This document shows positions 16,144 to 25,441 of a stretch of 64,000 nucleotides of DNA, in pieces. Source of the DNA: an uncultured Lachnospiraceae bacterium. Its GTDB lineage: Bacteria > Bacillota > Clostridia > Lachnospirales > Lachnospiraceae. The DNA lies in NCBI GenBank assembly GCA_947564735.1, contig CANOEC010000011.1, forward strand, positions 39,471 through 103,470, written 5' to 3'. The translations under genes and the position numbers were made by a program. Position 1 is the stretch's first letter. Each line of letters starts with the position of its first letter. The notes beneath the pieces were generated by a model. It saw only the letters and a program-made list of their open reading frames with translations, was not told where the DNA came from and ran no database searches.

Positions 16144-18427
16144 ATTCAGAGTATTCCTCCATTCCTATATACAGACACAAAATACCATCCCTCATCTGGG
16201 GCGCATAAGCCTGCGTATAATACTGCGGCACATCCGTAAGCATCTGCAGTTCCCATGTTTTCCCGCCATCCTGCGTCCGCCAGATATCCGGTTCTTCCGA
16301 ACCCTGCATGGTCATAAATCCTATCCTGTTATTCAAAAACACAGCGTCCGTCGTCAGTAAATGACCTTCCCTGAGCATATCCGGCACCACCCCCGAATAC
16401 TGCCATGACCTTCCTCCATCCTCTGTACAGAACAAAAATGTCATTTCATCCCGGACAACACGTTCCCCTGTAATAATCAAAAATCCCTCCTGCCCGTTTT
16501 CCGGAAAATCAATAAATAGTTTCCTGCCCCCGAAAAACTTGGTTGTCACCACGGATTTCTGAAAGCTCCGGCTCTCCTCGTCATAAAAAACAACGGAAAA
16601 CGGCACCTTGCTGTCCCCGCCGTATGCAAATATAATCTTCTTCTCATCCACCTGATAGCTGCCGGGCTGCAGGGAGGTCAGTTCCCCCTCCATCTCATCC
16701 CCTCTTTCAAAAAGCTCTTCCAAGGTAACCGGCACTTCCCTCCACACACCGTCCCCTCCGCTTACCTGCAAAACGTCTCCGCTGGTATCTATCTGATATG
16801 CATTTTCGTTCATGCCTGCCAAAACGGGGCGATTATCTATGGAATAAACCAAATCAACTTTTGGCATATCGGAAAAATCCGCCTGCGCGTATCTCTCCGT
16901 ATAAGCCTGCAGCACATCTTCCGTCTTGGCGATTCCTTCAACCTCAAACACATAGTCCTGCACCATACGAATCCGCAGCGTCCAGTCAAAATATGCATAA
17001 TAGCCGCTCTTTTCATGGGCAATCTGCGCCCTGTCTTTTAACTCCTGCGGAAACTTGGCAAGCTCACTTTCCTCGTATCCGATAGCATACTTACAGATGA
17101 CCGCAAAGACCGCTTCCTCCCTATCTCCCGCAAGCAATCTGCTATATACCGGCTCAGCTACGGTATACCACGAATCTTCCCCACTCTGCCATGCCGCCTT
17201 ACTCTGATCCTCAAAATACAAAACATACCGCTGTAACAGCATGGGAACGGCATCGCCATAATGATCCGCATCCTGCAGCCTGACCTGCCACGGACCCTCG
17301 GCTTCATAGGGAAGTTCCGCATACTCTTTCCATTCGTAAACATCTTCTCTGTTCCGCTCAAGAAAGTATGCGTCCTCAGAAACAGGCTCCAGCTTTATCA
17401 TCTCGTCGATTGCCGTCTGTGTGAAACTTTCCGGCAGACTATATCCTTCATAAATAGACGTTTCCGCCATTTCGGCTTCTCTTCCTGCCAGATAACTCTC
17501 ATAGAATCCGCCGCCAATGCGATATAGACTAAGCGCCGCCTCCAGCAATAAAATCCCGATTGCACAGTATGCCGTCACATCCCATCTTTTATCCTCCCTC
17601 ATAATTGCAGAGATTCTTGCCTTCATCATCTGCTTCCCATGGTAAAAAAACGAGCACAGCTCGTTTGCGAGATTCGCTTCGCGAACTCGTGAATAAACGC
17701 AGGAATTTCCCATTATATTAAAATAGGTTGAATACGCCTGCCCTTTCACCTTCCCCATCTTGATACATTCTAACAGCGCATGCGCATACTCTTCTCTGTC
17801 AGACAGGTCTTTCCCTGCCACTACCGCTTCATCGCAGGCAACCTCCACATCCCGGTAACTGACTGCCTTTATCAGATACATAAGCGGCTGAAACCACAAA
17901 AGCGACTGCATGAACAACATAAACAATTTATAGAGCATATCCCTATGCCGCATATGGGTACATTCATGCAAAAAAATAAAATGCAGCACCTGCGCACGAT
18001 ATTCCCTATCCGGTACTATCAAAATAGGTTTGCGAAAACCAATCAGAAACGGTTCTCTTGCTTCCTTACTCCGATAGAGAAAAGACCGTTCGCTCCTCCC
18101 TCCATGCAGCCCCGTCTCCATCACAGCCGCCGCCAGACTCTCCCGGACTTCCGTTTCCGACACCATACTTAACCGGTTGATACAACGTCTGCGAAACCGT
18201 ACATAACTCCAATCATGCAGCGCCATGATAAGGACTGCCAATAGAAGCCAGATAACTACCGCCAGCCTTTTCCAATGAAGATAGCACAGATAGGGCAGAC
18301 CCAGACGATCCACAATCCGGTTCACAAAATAGTCCAGTCTGACACTTTTTTCCAACAAAAGTACATGCCACAGTAAAAGCTGCAACGCCAAAACCGCCCA
18401 TATCGCTTTTCTCCATTTTGCCCGCAT
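16064..18427 (-). CDS. M56 (BlaR1-type) peptidase sensor with C-terminal Asp-box domain
   Basis: A ~787-residue receptor. N-terminal helices and the M56 zinc motif HECTH near 154-158, followed by VEVACDEAVV near 194, define the peptidase. A transmembrane helix near 290-310 leads to a long extracellular part whose last ~150 residues hold three Asp-box motifs (TEDGGRSW, TQDGGKTW, SVDEGRTW), as in sialidase-like beta-propellers. The start at 18427 follows GGAGG by 10 bases; an in-frame ATG at 18448 is an alternative. Inside the peptidase domain about 20 residues are encoded by a dispersed palindromic repeat (17641-17712). A BlaI-type repressor gene lies upstream. Confidence 0.85.
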   Translation of the reverse strand: MRAKWRKAIWAVLALQLLLWHVLLLEKSVRLDYFVNRIVDRLGLPYLCYLHWKRLAVVIWLLLAVLIMALHDWSYVRFRRRCINRLSMVSETEVRESLAAAVMETGLHGGRSERSFLYRSKEAREPFLIGFRKPILIVPDREYRAQVLHFIFLHECTHMRHRDMLYKLFMLFMQSLLWFQPLMYLIKAVSYRDVEVACDEAVVAGKDLSDREEYAHALLECIKMGKVKGQAYSTYFNIMGNSCVYSRVREANLANELCSFFYHGKQMMKARISAIMREDKRWDVTAYCAIGILLLEAALSLYRIGGGFYESYLAGREAEMAETSIYEGYSLPESFTQTAIDEMIKLEPVSEDAYFLERNREDVYEWKEYAELPYEAEGPWQVRLQDADHYGDAVPMLLQRYVLYFEDQSKAAWQSGEDSWYTVAEPVYSRLLAGDREEAVFAVICKYAIGYEESELAKFPQELKDRAQIAHEKSGYYAYFDWTLRIRMVQDYVFEVEGIAKTEDVLQAYTERYAQADFSDMPKVDLVYSIDNRPVLAGMNENAYQIDTSGDVLQVSGGDGVWREVPVTLEELFERGDEMEGELTSLQPGSYQVDEKKIIFAYGGDSKVPFSVVFYDEESRSFQKSVVTTKFFGGRKLFIDFPENGQEGFLIITGERVVRDEMTFLFCTEDGGRSWQYSGVVPDMLREGHLLTTDAVFLNNRIGFMTMQGSEEPDIWRTQDGGKTWELQMLTDVPQYYTQAYAPQMRDGILCLYIGMEEYSEYGGTKAKYESVDEGRTWEYKGLVIRK
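17641..17712 (+). repeat. Palindromic double-hairpin element, in frame inside the M56 gene
   Basis: The segment contains CGAGC-aca-GCTCG, then a second hairpin with arms CGAG.TTCGC and GCGAA.CTCG, then a tail ending in GGAATTTCC. About 56 bases are identical to the copy after the reverse rubrerythrin gene at 33228-33300. On the minus strand it is read through without a stop and supplies residues between NSC and FFYHG of the M56 protein. Confidence 0.85.
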
Positions 18428-18480
18428 AATCCGCCATCCTCCATACATCTGCTCCGCAGATACCCGTCTGCAGCTTTCTT

Positions 18481-18870
18481 TTATCTGTGCTCCTGCCCAG
18501 TCTGCGTATCCGGACGCATCTTTTGAATAAACGTCTCCAGTTCCTCTATCTCTTCAGAGGAGAGCCCTTCGCCGTCATACAATGCCGACACAAAATTTTT
18601 TAAAGAATTTCGATACATCTTCCGCAAAATATTTCTGCTTTCTTTTTGCAGATATTCCTCTTCTTTTACAAGCGGAGTATACCAATTGACTTTCCCGATT
18701 TTCTCCACACTGACAAACCCTTTTGTCTCCAGACGGTTCAGAAAGGATAAAATTGTGGGCGCAGCTACATTCTTTTTGAGACGCTCTTCAATCTCCATCC
18801 TGTTGACTGGTCTGTCATAGCCCCATATAACCATCATAATTTCCAGTTCCGATTCCGGCAGTCTTTTCAT
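18481..18870 (-). CDS. BlaI/MecI-family repressor (second copy)
   Basis: A 129-residue winged-helix repressor (LPESELEIMMVIWGYDRPVN at the N-terminus, VAAPTILSFLNRLETKGF around the recognition helix, charged dimerisation tail). It is the first gene of the set BlaI, M56-Asp-box receptor and 561-residue membrane protein, all on the minus strand. A strong promoter with two direct operator-like repeats lies upstream, suggesting autorepression lifted when the receptor peptidase is activated, as in the BlaR1/BlaI paradigm. Confidence 0.92.
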   Translation of the reverse strand: MKRLPESELEIMMVIWGYDRPVNRMEIEERLKKNVAAPTILSFLNRLETKGFVSVEKIGKVNWYTPLVKEEEYLQKESRNILRKMYRNSLKNFVSALYDGEGLSSEEIEELETFIQKMRPDTQTGQEHR

Positions 18871-18904
18871 AATAACCTCTCTATTCCAGAGTGCTTATGC
18901 GATA

Positions 18905-18936
18905 GGCGACGCAAATTTCAAATTTGCCTCTGCCAT
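18905..18936. repeat. Hairpin in the leader of the second BlaI gene
   Basis: GCAAATTT-c-AAATTTGC forms an 8-base perfect stem flanked by GGCGAC and CTC, between the promoter and the start codon. On the minus strand the stem is followed by TTGCGTCGCC, similar to the TTGCGACGC that follows the hairpin at 2414-2438, so the two may be related. Confidence 0.45.
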
Positions 18937-18952
18937 CACTACTCTTATTTTT

Positions 18953-19007
18953 TACATTTGCCTAAATTCATTATATATATTCTACAATTGCCTAAAAAGT
19001 GTGTCAA
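18953..19007 (-). promoter_or_regulatory. Promoter with two operator-like direct repeats
   Basis: TTGACA (19002-19007) and TAGAAT (18979-18984) are 17 bases apart. The 14-base motif TTTAGGCAAWTGTA occurs twice in direct orientation on the minus strand, at 18983-18996 (between -35 and -10) and at 18953-18966 (just after the start point), 30 bases apart. These are the best candidates for binding sites of the adjacent BlaI-type repressor. Confidence 0.7.
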
Positions 19008-19052
19008 GATGAAGATTACAAAAGGTTCTCTGCCCATCCGAATCCTGTCAAA

Positions 19053-19113
19053 TAAAAAGAGGGACGGCAGGATAATTCCTCATTTATCACCGCTGTCCCA
19101 ACTCTCTTTTTAT
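19053..19113 (-). terminator. Terminator of the ackA transcript
   Basis: On the minus strand AAAAAGAG..GGGAC..GCGG pairs with the downstream C.GC.GTCCC.CTTTTT, an interrupted stem ending in a T-run. It follows the small membrane protein gene downstream of ackA by about 10 bases. Confidence 0.7.
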
Positions 19114-19121
19114 ATTCTTTA

Positions 19122-19571
19122 TTACTTTATCTCATCCTTATACTTCTCATACAGCTCCATCATCTTATCCATATCCTCATCGGATATGCTGTTTTGCAGA
19201 TATTGTTCCACCTGCGAGATGGATTCGCTGTTGACGCCGTCGCCCACAATATCCATGACGTCTGACAAGGTATCTTTGTCGGCATATTTCTCAATAATCT
19301 CCGTCGCTTCCTTCTTATCCGATTCATCCATATTGTTGACAATCTCTTTCGCCTTTTCCGCCGCCTGCGGATTCCCTGTGCTCTCCAAAGCCTTCTGGAT
19401 TGCCTGCTCCATGACCTGTTCCGTCACTTTCTCAGCAACTGCGGACTTAATCCCATCCGTCAGATTCCCCCGAAACATCCCGATCAGAATCACCACACAG
19501 ACGATAATAACAAGGCTTAGGAATATTATCATTCCCATGCCCTTCTTCTTTTTCTTTCTGCGCCTACTCAT
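19122..19571 (-). CDS. Small membrane-anchored protein of unknown function
   Basis: A 149-residue protein with a very basic N-terminus (MSRRRKKKKKG), one transmembrane helix (about residues 12-32) and a charged, helical, Ala/Glu/Asp/Lys-rich extracytoplasmic part. By the positive-inside rule only the first residues are cytoplasmic. The gene begins 14 bases after ackA and ends at a terminator, so it is the last gene of the ackA operon. I recognise no family. Confidence 0.7.
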   Translation of the reverse strand: MSRRRKKKKKGMGMIIFLSLVIIVCVVILIGMFRGNLTDGIKSAVAEKVTEQVMEQAIQKALESTGNPQAAEKAKEIVNNMDESDKKEATEIIEKYADKDTLSDVMDIVGDGVNSESISQVEQYLQNSISDEDMDKMMELYEKYKDEIK

Positions 19572-19585
19572 AATGTCTCTTCCTT

Positions 19586-20785
19586 CTACGCTCTCACCAG
19601 ACGCACGGTCTCCCTCGCGATGGCAAGTTCTTCGTTGGTAGGAATCACCATCGTGGTAACTTTCGCGCCTTCATCGGAAAGAATGACCTCCTCACCGCGA
19701 AGCTTATTCTTCTCCGGGTCGATATTGGTTCCAAGATAGCCAAGATATTCTCCAATCAATTCCCTTGCCTCGGCATTATTCTCCCCGACGCCTGCCGTAA
19801 ATACAATCACATCTACGCCGTTCATCGCTGCCGTATAGGCGCCGATATATTTTGCCACGCGGTAGGCATATGTTTCCAATGCCGTCTTCGCCGCTTCATT
19901 TCCCTGTGCCTTCGCTTCCGCCAAATCGCGGAAATCACTGGATACACCGCCGGATAAGCCGAGCACTCCCGATTTTTTATTACATACATCAATCACTTCT
20001 GCCGCGCTGATGCCTTCCTTCTCGGCAATAAACGTAATAATTGCCGGATCCAGATCGCCGGAGCGCGTTCCCATGATTAACCCTTCTAAGGGCGTCAGTC
20101 CCATAGACGTATCGACGGACTCCCCATATTTTACCGCAGACACCGATGCACCATTGCCAAGATGACATACGATAATCTTCAAATCCTTAATATCTTTTCC
20201 AAGAATCTGCGCGGCACGTTTGGATACGAAATCATGGCTTGTGCCGTGGAACCCGTAACGGCGCACTTTGTAATCCTCATAGTAAGAAAGCGGAAGTCCA
20301 TATAAATATGCCTTCTTCGGCATGGTCTGATGAAACGCCGTATCAAACACACCCACCATCGGCACATCCGGCATAATCTCTTTGCAGGAATTAATTCCAA
20401 TCAGGTTTGCCGGATTGTGAAGCGGTGCAAGGTCGTTACACTGCTCAATCACCTCAAGCACTTCCTCGTCCAATACAACAGAACTTGCAAATTTCTCACC
20501 GCCGTGCACAATACGATGTCCGACCGCATCAATCTCCTCAAGCGACTGAATCACCCCTACCTGCGGGTCAGTAAGCTTCTCAATCACCAGCTTCACAGCC
20601 GCCGTGTGATTCGGCATATCCGCCTCTGTTTTCACTTTGTCACCGCCCGCAGGCTGATGAACAATGGCGCTGCCATCGATTCCAATCCTCTCGCACAAAC
20701 CTTTTGCCAATACATCTTCCGACTCGCTGTCAATCAACTGATATTTCAGCGAAGAAGAACCACAATTAATAACCAGAACATTCAT
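19586..20785 (-). CDS. ackA: Acetate kinase
   Basis: Acetate kinase converts acetyl phosphate and ADP to acetate and ATP, the substrate-level phosphorylation step of fermentation. The ~399-residue product has the family signatures near the N-terminus ([14 protein letters not shown]) and in the middle ([10 protein letters not shown]), and the ATP-binding glycine segments [19 protein letters not shown] and GGVSSDFR. The ATG at 20785 lies about 10 bases after GAGGG; an ATG 9 bases upstream is too close to it. No phosphotransacetylase gene is adjacent. The next gene downstream encodes a small membrane protein. Confidence 0.97.
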   Translation of the reverse strand: MNVLVINCGSSSLKYQLIDSESEDVLAKGLCERIGIDGSAIVHQPAGGDKVKTEADMPNHTAAVKLVIEKLTDPQVGVIQSLEEIDAVGHRIVHGGEKFASSVVLDEEVLEVIEQCNDLAPLHNPANLIGINSCKEIMPDVPMVGVFDTAFHQTMPKKAYLYGLPLSYYEDYKVRRYGFHGTSHDFVSKRAAQILGKDIKDLKIIVCHLGNGASVSAVKYGESVDTSMGLTPLEGLIMGTRSGDLDPAIITFIAEKEGISAAEVIDVCNKKSGVLGLSGGVSSDFRDLAEAKAQGNEAAKTALETYAYRVAKYIGAYTAAMNGVDVIVFTAGVGENNAEARELIGEYLGYLGTNIDPEKNKLRGEEVILSDEGAKVTTMVIPTNEELAIARETVRLVRA

Positions 20786-20914
20786 TGTTATCATTCCCTC
20801 TTTTCTTTTCTAAGATATACGGCTTACGAATAACCGCTTTCTATTTTTATCATAGCACTATTATACGACGTATACATGCAAAATTGAAACCTTTTCTCCA
20901 CAGACAGCCAGAAA

Positions 20915-22345
20915 TTAGTAGGCTCTTCCCCAGTAAACCATCTTCTTAGCAGGTTTCCCACAGCATACGCATGTGTCTCCAATCTGCTCCTGCTCAAAAG
21001 GCATACAACGGCTTGTCACAGCAAGCTCTTCCTTAATCTTATCCTCACAATCCTGTTCGCCGCACCACATCGCTTTGACAAAGCCGGACTTCTCCGTAAA
21101 CAATTTGCGGAATTCATCCATGTTCTTTGCTTCATAGGTATGGGCATCTCTATGGGCTCTCGCACGCTCTAACATCTCCGTCTGCATTCTATCAAGAATC
21201 TCTCCTGCTTTTACTTCCAGTTCATCCAGAGAAACCTCGATCTTTTCTCCCGTATCGCGGCGACAGATAACACACTTATTCGCCTCGATGTCCTTTGGTC
21301 CGATTTCCACACGGATTGGGATGCCCCGCATCTCCTGCTCTGAAAATTTCCAACCGGGACTCTTATCCGCATCATCCACTTTCACGCGGAAGTTACCAAG
21401 CTTATCTCTTAATTCGTACGCCTTATCCAGCACGCCTTCTTTTTTCTGCTGGATAGGGATAATCATAATCTGTGTAGGCGCAATTCTGGGAGGCAGCACA
21501 AGTCCGGAATTGTCTCCGTGTACCATAATCACCGCGCCAATCAGACGGGTCGTCGTACCCCATGAAGTCTGGTGCACATATTTGAGCGTATTGTCTTTGT
21601 CTGTAAACTGGATACCGAATGCCTTGGCAAAACCGTCGCCGAAATTATGGCTCGTACCGGACTGCAATGCCTTACCGTCATGCATCAATGCCTCAATCGT
21701 GTAGGTTGCCGTTGCGCCTGCAAATTTTTCTTTGTCCGTCTTACGACCCTTGATGACAGGAATCGCCAGCACCGTCTCGCAAAACTCCGCGTAGACATTC
21801 AACATCTGGATTGTCCTCGCCTCCGCTTCCTCTGCAGTCGCGTGCGCGGTATGTCCCTCCTGCCATAAAAACTCGCGGCTCCGCAGGAAAGGTCTTGTTT
21901 CCTTCTCCCAGCGGACGACAGAACACCACTGATTGCACACCTGAGGCAAATCACGGTAAGACTGTACCACGTTTTTATAGTAATCACAGAATAGCGTCTC
22001 CGACGTAGGTCTGACGCACAGTCTCTCCTGCAAAGGCTGCATACCCCCATGTGTCACCCAAGCTACCTCCGGCGCAAATCCTTCCACATGATCCTTCTCT
22101 TTATTCAGAAGACTCTCAGGAATAAACATAGGCAGATATACGTTCTGTACTCCTGTCGCCTTAAACATCGCATCCATCTGCTGTTGAATCAGCTCCCATA
22201 TGGCATATCCCGCCGGCTTAAATACCATGCATCCTTTAATGCTTGTGTAATCCAGCAGTTCCGCTTTCTTCACCACATCGGTGTACCACTGCGCGAAATC
22301 ATCTTCCATGGACGTAATTGCTTCTACTAATTTCTTGTCAGCCAT
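20915..22345 (-). CDS. proS: Prolyl-tRNA synthetase (archaeal/eukaryal type)
   Basis: A class II aminoacyl-tRNA synthetase charging tRNA-Pro. At 476 residues it is the shorter archaeal/eukaryal form without the editing insertion typical of most bacterial ProRS; the C-terminal zinc-binding-like domain (CGEQDC, then [11 protein letters not shown]) and the terminal Tyr (WGRAY) are hallmarks. Class II motifs include [20 protein letters not shown]. The ATG at 22345 follows GGAGGAG. Expression is controlled by a T-box leader upstream. This type of ProRS is found in many Clostridia. Confidence 0.97.
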   Translation of the reverse strand: MADKKLVEAITSMEDDFAQWYTDVVKKAELLDYTSIKGCMVFKPAGYAIWELIQQQMDAMFKATGVQNVYLPMFIPESLLNKEKDHVEGFAPEVAWVTHGGMQPLQERLCVRPTSETLFCDYYKNVVQSYRDLPQVCNQWCSVVRWEKETRPFLRSREFLWQEGHTAHATAEEAEARTIQMLNVYAEFCETVLAIPVIKGRKTDKEKFAGATATYTIEALMHDGKALQSGTSHNFGDGFAKAFGIQFTDKDNTLKYVHQTSWGTTTRLIGAVIMVHGDNSGLVLPPRIAPTQIMIIPIQQKKEGVLDKAYELRDKLGNFRVKVDDADKSPGWKFSEQEMRGIPIRVEIGPKDIEANKCVICRRDTGEKIEVSLDELEVKAGEILDRMQTEMLERARAHRDAHTYEAKNMDEFRKLFTEKSGFVKAMWCGEQDCEDKIKEELAVTSRCMPFEQEQIGDTCVCCGKPAKKMVYWGRAY

Positions 22346-22374
22346 TTTTTGTCTCCTCCTTCTTATGAAACATA

Positions 22375-22667
22375 CTTTACCAAAATACAAAAACCGCCAA
22401 AATTCCCATCCCAAAAGGGACCGAAATCTCGGCGGTACCACCCTGATTAACATATTTTATATGCTCTGCTTCTCATACCGTTATCGCCGGTGCTACGCTG
22501 CGCTCATCACGCAGGACTCCGAGTCCGGTTCCGGATACTTCCCGTAAGAGCCTTCCACCATCAGCCCTCTCTCTGTAACGTTTCCCATCCGTACTATTCT
22601 CTTCTTCGCCACGTTTATTCCTCTGATAACCGCTCTCCACTTATATATCGGCGAAAGCGTTATATTT
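22375..22667 (-). promoter_or_regulatory. T-box riboswitch leader of proS
   Basis: About 290 nt on the minus strand between the promoter and proS. The conserved antiterminator sequence AGGGTGGTACCGC is at about 22432-22445, followed by a terminator in which ACCGCC pairs with GGCGGT before TTTTTG. Upstream lie the Stem I features AGAGAG and GGTGGAAGG. CCG triplets (Pro) occur in the GGAACCGGAC and TATCCGG segments where the specifier loop should be; which one is the specifier needs folding. Uncharged tRNA-Pro would stabilise the antiterminator and allow proS expression. Confidence 0.92.
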
Positions 22668-22673
22668 TTATTT

Positions 22674-22702
22674 ATTCTATCCGCATGAATGCACTTTGTC
22701 AA
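22674..22702 (-). promoter_or_regulatory. proS T-box promoter
   Basis: TTGACA (22697-22702), a 17-base spacer and TAGAAT (22674-22679) give a near-consensus vegetative promoter. The start point would be close to 22667, giving the full T-box leader. Confidence 0.85.
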
Positions 22703-22735
22703 CTGCCTTTTCAGAAAGCTGCATCTACTCATTTT

Positions 22736-23815
22736 TCAACAAAGCCGCATCTGCTCCCACTTCCGTTCCATATCCGCCACAAGTGCAAGCTGCGTACGGC
22801 AGCGGTCCAGATTCTGTCCCTCACGCTCCGTATGGTAATACGTATCTCCCTGCAGGTAATCCGTCAAAAACCGCATCCCCTGTTCCAGCGTGATGGTCTT
22901 GGCGCCCAAGGGAAGCGTCTCAATCTCCTTAGGCGTCAGTCTTCCCCCGCAGCCTTCTAAAAACCCTTTCGCATACGCCCGGTACAATTCCAGCGAAAGC
23001 GACACCCTGCTTAAATCCGTCTCATCCTCCATCGCCGTATTGGCACCGAAACGGATGGCATCACCAAAATCATATGCACATAATCCCGGCATAATCGTGT
23101 CTAAATCCACAATGCAGACCGCCTCATGCGTATCGGCGTCTAGCAGGATATTATTTAGCTTGGTGTCATTGTGTGTAATGCGCAGGGGCAGCTCTCCCCT
23201 CTGCAATAAATCTGTCAGAACAGAAATCTCCTCCTTACGTGCCTTGATAAACGCAATTTCCTGCCCCACAGACTCCGCCCGGTGACAAATATCTTCCGTC
23301 ACTGCCTGCTCAAAAGCCTGATACCGCTTGGGTGTGTTATGAAAATCGGGGATTGTCTCATGCAGCGACTCTGCCGGATAATCCGCAAGCTGCGCCTGAA
23401 ATCTGCCAAATGCAAGACCGCTCGCATAGAACTCCTCCGCGTTCTTTGCCTGATCCAAGGAAACAATATGTTCTATCAAAAGATAAACCCGCCAGTCACT
23501 CCCGTCTGCATCGGTATAATAATATGTTCCGTCCTTCGCCGGGATTACCGTCATCGTCTCCCGTTCCGGGTTTCCGCCTGCCTGTTTGATCCGCTCCCGC
23601 AGATACGCCGTCACATTCACGATATTCTCCATCAAACCATCCGTATCGCGGAAAATATCCGTATTAATCTTCTGTAAAATATATTTCTTTACTCCGTCCG
23701 TCGTCACCAGAAACGTATGGTTGATATGTCCGCTGCCATGCGGTGTTACATCTGTTACCTCACCCTCCAGCATAAAATGTTCCAAAAGCTCTCTCTTATC
23801 CGCAGTTACCCCCAT
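22736..23815 (-). CDS. nahK: NahK-like N-acetylhexosamine 1-kinase
   Basis: A 359-residue aminoglycoside-phosphotransferase-fold kinase. It resembles N-acetylhexosamine 1-kinase (NahK/LnpB of bifidobacteria), which makes GlcNAc-1-P or GalNAc-1-P in use of host lacto-N-biose and galacto-N-biose. Supporting features are the nucleotide loop GHINHTFLVTTDG, the YILQKINT segment, the catalytic loop THNDTKLNNILLD near residue 220 and the downstream DLDTIMPG. GGAGGG lies 8 bases before the ATG. It follows two O-antigen-ligase-like genes by 21 bases, so here it may serve glycan assembly or salvage; the exact substrate is not proven. Confidence 0.8.
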   Translation of the reverse strand: MGVTADKRELLEHFMLEGEVTDVTPHGSGHINHTFLVTTDGVKKYILQKINTDIFRDTDGLMENIVNVTAYLRERIKQAGGNPERETMTVIPAKDGTYYYTDADGSDWRVYLLIEHIVSLDQAKNAEEFYASGLAFGRFQAQLADYPAESLHETIPDFHNTPKRYQAFEQAVTEDICHRAESVGQEIAFIKARKEEISVLTDLLQRGELPLRITHNDTKLNNILLDADTHEAVCIVDLDTIMPGLCAYDFGDAIRFGANTAMEDETDLSRVSLSLELYRAYAKGFLEGCGGRLTPKEIETLPLGAKTITLEQGMRFLTDYLQGDTYYHTEREGQNLDRCRTQLALVADMERKWEQMRLC

Positions 23816-23836
23816 GCCTTCCCTCCATTCTCACCT

Positions 23837-25441
23837 TCACTCAGACTTCTGTCTGGCAATATACTCTCCAATCCCCATCAGAATAAAAACAAAGGGGGTG
23901 CAGAGCACTTGTTGATAGCAGAAAAAATTGTAACACATATAAGATATACAGGCTGCCGCGATACCGGCAAGCAGAATATCCTTTCTATGATTCCGCATAA
24001 ATCTGGCGACTGCCGTCACATAAATTCCAATGTATGCCGCCGCTCCCAAAATCCCGCCGTTAATTAGAATATTCAGCCATTCGTTATGGGCGTTCGTCAA
24101 CTGTTTCTCTCCCCAAAGCAGCTCCTCCTCCGCACTGTAATAAGCGTTCAGATAACTGCTGAAGCAATCCGGTCCGACGCCGAATAGCTTATAGCGCCAT
24201 TTTTCCTCCCAAAAAACCTTCGCGCTAAACTGCCATATTCTTCCTCTGCCGTTTCCCCAACTGTCATTCCAATTGAAATAGGAGATGCCTGCCAGTCTGT
24301 CCGCCACCCTCTCCGGCAACAGCCCCCGCGTCTGCAGAACAATCAGCGCCACAACTCCCGCTATCGCCACAAATACCGCCAACAGCACAATCCACCGTAT
24401 CTTACTAAGCAAAGCTGCCAGATATCTCAGTTCCGGCTCTTTTTGGCCCATCCCATACAGCACAGCCGTCACCGCAAGACAGAGAAAGAACAGCACCCAT
24501 GTCAGACCAGAAGTCCACATAATCTTCGTCACAAAATCCGGTTCAAGCTCCGGATTCGGATGAATCTGCAAAAGATAGTACATCAGCTTACCTGCCGCAA
24601 AGAACAGTGTCAGCACACCCATGAAACGACACATCGTTTCTCTCCCGCAGACGGATAACAGGAAAAAAATAAGCAACGCGCCTGCCAGTCCGAAATATGC
24701 GCTGTCACTGTTCTGCGTCACCAGCGTACAAAATCCGAGTATCGTGTAGATACACCCAAATATACGCCATGCCCTGCCATCGGCATATAGAAACACACCA
24801 ATCCCCACGGGTAACGTTACCGCAAGGAAGCTTCCATACCATGACGCCTGCCCCAGCGTGGACAGAAACTGCGCCTTCTGAAAATATTCCAGCCCTTCAT
24901 AAAATCCAATGGGGTCAATCAGCAGCCGGTGCAATATCCCTATCACATATACAATGCACGCCGCACCGCATAATATGGTAAGCATCGCGCGGTAATATTT
25001 TCCAAATCGTGACAAAAAAAAGTAGAGCAGTACGAAGCTGACTTGAGACAAGAGCCCCATGTTCCAGCCATAATATCCCCATAGCGCGTCTTGATAAAAC
25101 CCGCCTGCCAGAACCGACACGCATGTCGCAATTAAATATGCCGCCACAAAGCCGTCGATAACAGAAACATCCGTTTTCTTATTTCCCTTCATCGCAAACG
25201 CAAAATAAATTGCCGATACAATAAGAATCAAGGGACAGCCCGTTATCATAATTGCTCTGTAGACTTCAAACTTGGCATTTCCTATCTGATTATAGCCGTC
25301 CTCCGCATACAAGGGTACAATCACACACACTGCTATCACCAGCGCCGCAACAAAGTATTGTGCCGCCTGTCCCATAACCTCCGCACCCACATGCGCAAAA
25401 GAACGCTTTCCTTCATGGACTCTTCCTATTTTGTTACTCAT
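23837..25441 (-). CDS. O-antigen ligase/polymerase-family membrane protein
   Basis: A 534-residue polytopic membrane protein with about 12 hydrophobic segments and a large external loop (roughly 380-440). The segment TNAHNEWLNILINGG matches the conserved part of the Wzy_C/O-antigen ligase family. These enzymes join or polymerise lipid-linked glycans on the outer face of the membrane. The ATG lies 7 bases after AAGGA and overlaps the end of the upstream paralogue by 8 bases. In a Gram-positive cell the acceptor would be a wall or surface polysaccharide or protein rather than LPS. Confidence 0.82.
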   Translation of the reverse strand: MSNKIGRVHEGKRSFAHVGAEVMGQAAQYFVAALVIAVCVIVPLYAEDGYNQIGNAKFEVYRAIMITGCPLILIVSAIYFAFAMKGNKKTDVSVIDGFVAAYLIATCVSVLAGGFYQDALWGYYGWNMGLLSQVSFVLLYFFLSRFGKYYRAMLTILCGAACIVYVIGILHRLLIDPIGFYEGLEYFQKAQFLSTLGQASWYGSFLAVTLPVGIGVFLYADGRAWRIFGCIYTILGFCTLVTQNSDSAYFGLAGALLIFFLLSVCGRETMCRFMGVLTLFFAAGKLMYYLLQIHPNPELEPDFVTKIMWTSGLTWVLFFLCLAVTAVLYGMGQKEPELRYLAALLSKIRWIVLLAVFVAIAGVVALIVLQTRGLLPERVADRLAGISYFNWNDSWGNGRGRIWQFSAKVFWEEKWRYKLFGVGPDCFSSYLNAYYSAEEELLWGEKQLTNAHNEWLNILINGGILGAAAYIGIYVTAVARFMRNHRKDILLAGIAAACISYMCYNFFCYQQVLCTPFVFILMGIGEYIARQKSE

